Origin: Spirochaeta sp.
Lineage (GTDB): Bacteria > Spirochaetota > Spirochaetia > DSM-27196 > Alkalispirochaetaceae
DNA: 32,762 nt
Assembly: GCA_007130865.1 (NCBI GenBank)
Contig: SLRR01000230.1
Coordinates: forward strand, 1 to 32,762
Direction: 5' to 3'
In this document: positions 29,731 through 32,762 of the stretch, piece by piece
Numbering within the stretch: the stretch's first letter is position 1
Layout of the letters: each line of letters opens with the position of its first letter
Position numbers and translations under genes: made by a program
The notes under the pieces: generated by a model
Seen by the model: only the letters and a program-made list of their open reading frames with translations
The model's database searches: none
Told to the model about the DNA's origin: nothing

Positions 29731-29990
29731 GGCAGGACGCCGGATCGATCGAGTTCCCTGATATGCTCCTTCAGAAGCTTCATCGCCGGAACGATAGGAT
29801 AATCGGTCGATTCCAGAAAACTGATCGTTACCTGTTGTGAGCCGTACGGGGAGAGTTCCAGCACGAACTCAATCGGAGAGGTGCTGTGTGAAGAGTCTCC
29901 CACGGAAATACGAGCTTCTCCACGGTACATCCGTCTGTAATCGATAGCCAGAGGTATCCGCTCGATCTTGTCGATATCGTTTACTTTCAT
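29727..29990 (-). CDS. Small hypothetical protein
   Basis: An 87-residue soluble protein not recognised as any family. It has a charged N-terminus (MKVNDIDKIERIPLAIDYRR), a predicted beta-rich middle (EARISVGDSS ... FVLELSPYGSQQVTISFLES) and a short C-terminal helix. No Cys, signal peptide or membrane segment is seen. ATG start with AGGT about 7 nt upstream; its stop overlaps the tsaE start. Its position between a fliD-linked protein and tsaE suggests a flagellar link, but that is only inference. Confidence 0.7.
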   Translation of the reverse strand: MKVNDIDKIERIPLAIDYRRMYRGEARISVGDSSHSTSPIEFVLELSPYGSQQVTISFLESTDYPIVPAMKLLKEHIRELDRSGVLP

Positions 29991-29998
29991 TTTTTTAC

Positions 29999-30880
29999 CT
30001 ACCGGGGAATTGTTATATGTCGCGCCAGCGTCTCCGAGAGGGCCGTAAAGCGGGGGAGTACTTCGTACTCAAGAAGGTCTCCCACCAGAACGTAGTCGGT
30101 ATTCCGAAACGCTTCTTCCAGCTCCGAGAGAAGATCATGAATTCCGGCGATCGCTTCACCCAGGGGCTTGTCCTCCACGGACTCTTCCTGCAGCGACGGT
30201 CGTGCTTCCACCACCTTGGGAAGAATACGCAGCAACCGAGAAGCGACCTCGGTGAACCGAGTCACCGTATCCATCGCTTCTTTTTCCCGGCCGGATTGCA
30301 ACGCACCGGGTATGTCTTCGAAACGCGGCAGCACGTCGTCGAGAACGGTCAGGGTAAGCGCCATCTCGTGCTCCGGGTCTATCAGTTCCCGCTGACGGTT
30401 CTCAAAGAGGATCGCCATCTCACCCGCCCGGGCGGCCAGTCGGTGTCGGGTATCTACGTCGGGGATATCGCCGGAACTGCCCCGTAACGGTTCGTCCAGC
30501 AGTCCTGCCAGGTCCGGTGCGATCTTCTGGATACCTTCTACGACCCAGGGCAGCTCTTCGATTACAGCTCGTACCTGGTCATCGTTGCCTTCCACCATGA
30601 CGCGTCGCAACAACCCGGTATAGGTGATAAGTGTCTCAAGCCCTTCTATCTGCTGCTGGTAACGGCTGCTTGCAGCGATGCGAATCTCTTCTGTTTCTTC
30701 CACCGACAGGGATTGCCACGACTCGTCGGTAAGTTCCCGGACCGTCCCGTTTACTTCCACCCGGTCAATCACGTGGTTGTTGGTAACCAGCCAGTTGGTT
30801 ACTTCCCGGAGAACGGATCCCGCGGTGTTCTCCCCTTCCAGCTGAAAATCGACAGGCATTTCGTTAACGATGATCTTCAC
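29999..30880 (-). CDS. Conserved hypothetical protein next to fliD
   Basis: A 293-residue soluble, acidic protein. The first 65 residues look like a small beta-grasp-type domain (MKIIVNEMPVDFQLEG ... VIDRVEVNGTVREL). The rest is helical with long amphipathic stretches (IEGLETLITYTGLLRRVM; EHEMALTLTVLDDVLPRF; FTEVASRLLRILPKVVEA), consistent with a helical bundle. No catalytic motif is visible. GTG start with GAGGAGA upstream, 28 nt after fliD. It may be a chaperone or accessory for the filament cap; this rests on gene order only. Confidence 0.75.
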   Translation of the reverse strand: MKIIVNEMPVDFQLEGENTAGSVLREVTNWLVTNNHVIDRVEVNGTVRELTDESWQSLSVEETEEIRIAASSRYQQQIEGLETLITYTGLLRRVMVEGNDDQVRAVIEELPWVVEGIQKIAPDLAGLLDEPLRGSSGDIPDVDTRHRLAARAGEMAILFENRQRELIDPEHEMALTLTVLDDVLPRFEDIPGALQSGREKEAMDTVTRFTEVASRLLRILPKVVEARPSLQEESVEDKPLGEAIAGIHDLLSELEEAFRNTDYVLVGDLLEYEVLPRFTALSETLARHITIPR

Positions 30881-30908
30881 GGTGTCGTATCTCCTCGGTG
30901 TATTATCG

Positions 30909-32762
30909 CTATCGTCCCGGTGGTGAGCCTATACCGGGGAGGTTTTCGAGCGAACGGGACTGCTCCTCCAGCTGTTCAAGAGCGCCTTCCATCTGTCCGA
31001 ACTCGCGACGCAGCTGCTGCTCCGTTGTAGCGAGACGCTCATTGTACCGCTCGATACGGGACTCCGTCTGGGAAATACGCGTGTCCATACCGCTGGAGCG
31101 GATCGCTATGATCCCTCCGGTCTGAACGTAGGGTGTGGTGGAACGATCCATCACGACCGCCGCCCCGGTGTCCATGATCAGGTCACCCGTCGTATCCCGT
31201 CCGAAGAGACGCCCCACCGCATCAAAGTTGGCTTCCAGCGCGCGGTCCAGCATCGCTTCGTTGATTTCCATATAGCCCCGCATACGCGAGAGATCAAGGG
31301 CTCCACCGCCGGACGCGTTGGAAGAGATTCCGATCTGAGCCAGCAGTCGGAGCGGATCGTCGGCGCCGCCGTAACTGTCCATCATGGTCGTCTGGAGGCG
31401 GCTGCGCAGCTGGTTGAGCGTGGTCTCGCCCTGGAACAGGCCCAGGCGCTCTTCCATGCGTTCACGTTCCTCCGGTGAGAAGTACTCGATCTGATCGATG
31501 AGGGAAGGGTCCGAGCGGGTGTAGATGTTGATATCCCGGATCGCCTGGTTGTAGTACCCGACAAAGTTGATGATCGCGTCCTTGGCGGATTCCCGGTCGG
31601 GGGAGACCTCGATTTCGACCGGTTCCGGAGAACTGCGCCGGAGGTTGAGAGTGACCCCGGGGATCAGGTCGTCGATCTCGTTACTCGATCGCGTGACTTC
31701 AACTCCGCTGTATTGAATCCGGGCATCCCGGGCGGTTTCAATCGCGTTGACCGGTACCGCTCCGTCACGGATATCCGGATCGATGATCTGAATATTGCGA
31801 ATCTCCAGCGCACGGTCCGTATTGCGATTCACGAACACAAACCCGTCCGCTGTCTCCAGTAACTGATCCGCCGGGATCGTAACGGGCTGAAACTGTTCCG
31901 TCTCGGGGAGCGCGGGAAGTTGCCGCCGTTGTCCCGCCCCGGTCATCGTCATCGCGCGGTTATCCTCGATGCGTTCCGGTGGTTCCGGCGGAGCGTATTC
32001 CGGCAGGTCGAGTCCGAACACCTCGTCCTGGACGGTGATGCCCTCGAGCGTTACTGAACCGGGTTCCGGAGTCTCCGGTCCCGGGGGAACGTCCGGAACT
32101 TCCCACTCCTCACGCGGGAGCTGTTCCGTCCGCGCCTCAAACTGCAGCACCATACCCGGGTCAATCGCGAACGCCCGGTCGAGGCGGAGCGTTTCCTCCT
32201 GACCGGGGTCCAGGCGCAGTGGAACTTCCTCCAGAGCGGAGATTGACCGTTCCGGTCGGGGAGGGGAGAGCACGCCCAGCTCTTCTACCAGCTCCTGTGC
32301 TGCTTCGCCAAAGGAGAGGCGCGCCTGGGCTCCCTCACCCTGGCCTTCAAACACGAGGCGTCGGGTGGTGCTGGTGTCGGGAACGATGTTCACTCGCACT
32401 ACGTCGGGGACGCGACGGTTGGCCTGGTCCGCAAATTCCTGAAGCGTTCCGCCGGTAAAACGGAACGAGCGGGTGGTATCGCCAAGGGTGAACTCATAGA
32501 CTCCGGGCTGAACCCGAAAGTCGCGACTTACGGAGTCGGATGCAAAACGGTCACGCCCGGCGGTCTGGAGAACGGTTACTTCCTCCGTACCATCTTGTGC
32601 CTGACGGCTTGCTGTTACGGTGAGTACCGCGGGATCACTGCTTTGACCCAGGCGGTTGCGGAACGGGTTTTCGATACCGAAGAGTGCGCGTGCGGCTCCT
32701 CTGAGATCGGAGAGGTTTCTGCCCAGGTCCTGCCACGTGCGCCGTTGCAGCTCGTAGGTTTC
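30909..32762 (-). CDS. fliD: Flagellar hook-associated protein 2 (filament cap), 5' end missing
   Basis: The frame is open from the right window edge to TAG at 30909, giving 617 visible residues; the N-terminal D0 part (probably about 50 residues) lies outside. The visible start reads ETYELQRRTWQDLGRNLSDL, then AARALFGIENPF, as in FliD D1. A Pro/Glu-rich surface region lies in the middle. The C-terminal half has the typical INFVGYYNQAIRDINIYTRS, the LRSRLQTTMMD helix and a coiled C-terminus (YNERLATTEQQLRREFGQME). FliD caps the growing filament and folds exported flagellin. An internal GTG at 32399 is not a start. Confidence 0.93.
   Translation of the reverse strand, partial: ETYELQRRTWQDLGRNLSDLRGAARALFGIENPFRNRLGQSSDPAVLTVTASRQAQDGTEEVTVLQTAGRDRFASDSVSRDFRVQPGVYEFTLGDTTRSFRFTGGTLQEFADQANRRVPDVVRVNIVPDTSTTRRLVFEGQGEGAQARLSFGEAAQELVEELGVLSPPRPERSISALEEVPLRLDPGQEETLRLDRAFAIDPGMVLQFEARTEQLPREEWEVPDVPPGPETPEPGSVTLEGITVQDEVFGLDLPEYAPPEPPERIEDNRAMTMTGAGQRRQLPALPETEQFQPVTIPADQLLETADGFVFVNRNTDRALEIRNIQIIDPDIRDGAVPVNAIETARDARIQYSGVEVTRSSNEIDDLIPGVTLNLRRSSPEPVEIEVSPDRESAKDAIINFVGYYNQAIRDINIYTRSDPSLIDQIEYFSPEERERMEERLGLFQGETTLNQLRSRLQTTMMDSYGGADDPLRLLAQIGISSNASGGGALDLSRMRGYMEINEAMLDRALEANFDAVGRLFGRDTTGDLIMDTGAAVVMDRSTTPYVQTGGIIAIRSSGMDTRISQTESRIERYNERLATTEQQLRREFGQMEGALEQLEEQSRSLENLPGIGSPPGR

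Noticed and set aside
30909..32399. GTG at 32399 as the fliD start
   Set aside because: The frame is open all the way to the window edge, and the extra residues match FliD D1 sequence, so the gene is partial and not short.

Overview
The window reads as a chromosomal segment of a high-GC, free-living spirochaete (Spirochaetales), probably a Spirochaeta or Alkalispirochaeta relative. Three things suggest this: a short alanyl-tRNA synthetase without the C-terminal C-Ala domain, a late flagellar block flgN-flgK-flgL-fliW-csrA facing a fliD-tsaE-tsaB block, and several small conserved proteins next to fliD. The genus is inference. No rRNA, tRNA, CRISPR array or transposase gene is visible.

Layout. 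(1) 1-2450, plus strand: a terminator, a small nucleotidyltransferase and alaS. (2) 2614-5851, minus strand: hisZ-hisG, a small conserved protein and a TPR protein, read in that order. (3) 5887-12650, minus strand: dnaE-yggT-recG-rsmD, a replication/repair/rRNA-modification operon with overlapping or nearly abutting genes. (4) 12682-19557, minus strand: an unusual tightly packed operon that starts with a specialised NusG paralogue. Two nucleotide-sugar genes follow (CapD-like dehydratase, DegT aminotransferase), then three degenerate subunits of the xanthine dehydrogenase family. (5) 19558-19966: a repeat-rich divergent intergenic region with a 16-bp perfect hairpin, a direct repeat and a six-copy 19-bp tandem array. 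(6) 19967-21376, plus strand: an exported RlpA-like/SPOR protein. (7) 21533-23871, minus strand: fabZ and a long-chain acyl-CoA synthetase. (8) 23992-28407, plus strand: the late flagellar operon behind a near-consensus sigma-28 promoter. (9) 28470-32762, minus strand: fliD (its 5' end lies outside the window), two unrecognised proteins, tsaE and tsaB.

Two genome-level signals stand out. First, several genes that lack a Shine-Dalgarno sequence (nucleotidyltransferase, alaS, dnaE, hisZ) have a sigma-70-like promoter with a 17-nt spacer whose -10 box ends only 6-10 nt before the start codon. Three of them share the same TATCAT -10 box. This predicts leaderless or nearly leaderless mRNAs for core genes, while flagellar and envelope genes carry normal Shine-Dalgarno sites. 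Second, two junctions between convergent genes (2460-2609 and 21382-21533) are filled by elements of 150 and 152 bp. They share 17-bp terminal inverted repeats around TGTTGAT but have different interiors, and each almost exactly fills the gap between the two stop codons. A third convergent junction carries only a GCCTGTTGAT half-site.

Functionally, the flagellar blocks supply the hook-filament junction proteins, their chaperone, the filament cap and the FliW-CsrA flagellin-homeostasis switch. The NusG-led operon looks like a surface-glycan or glycosylation locus under processive antitermination, fused to a cryptic oxidoreductase-like trio whose cofactor ligands have been partly lost.
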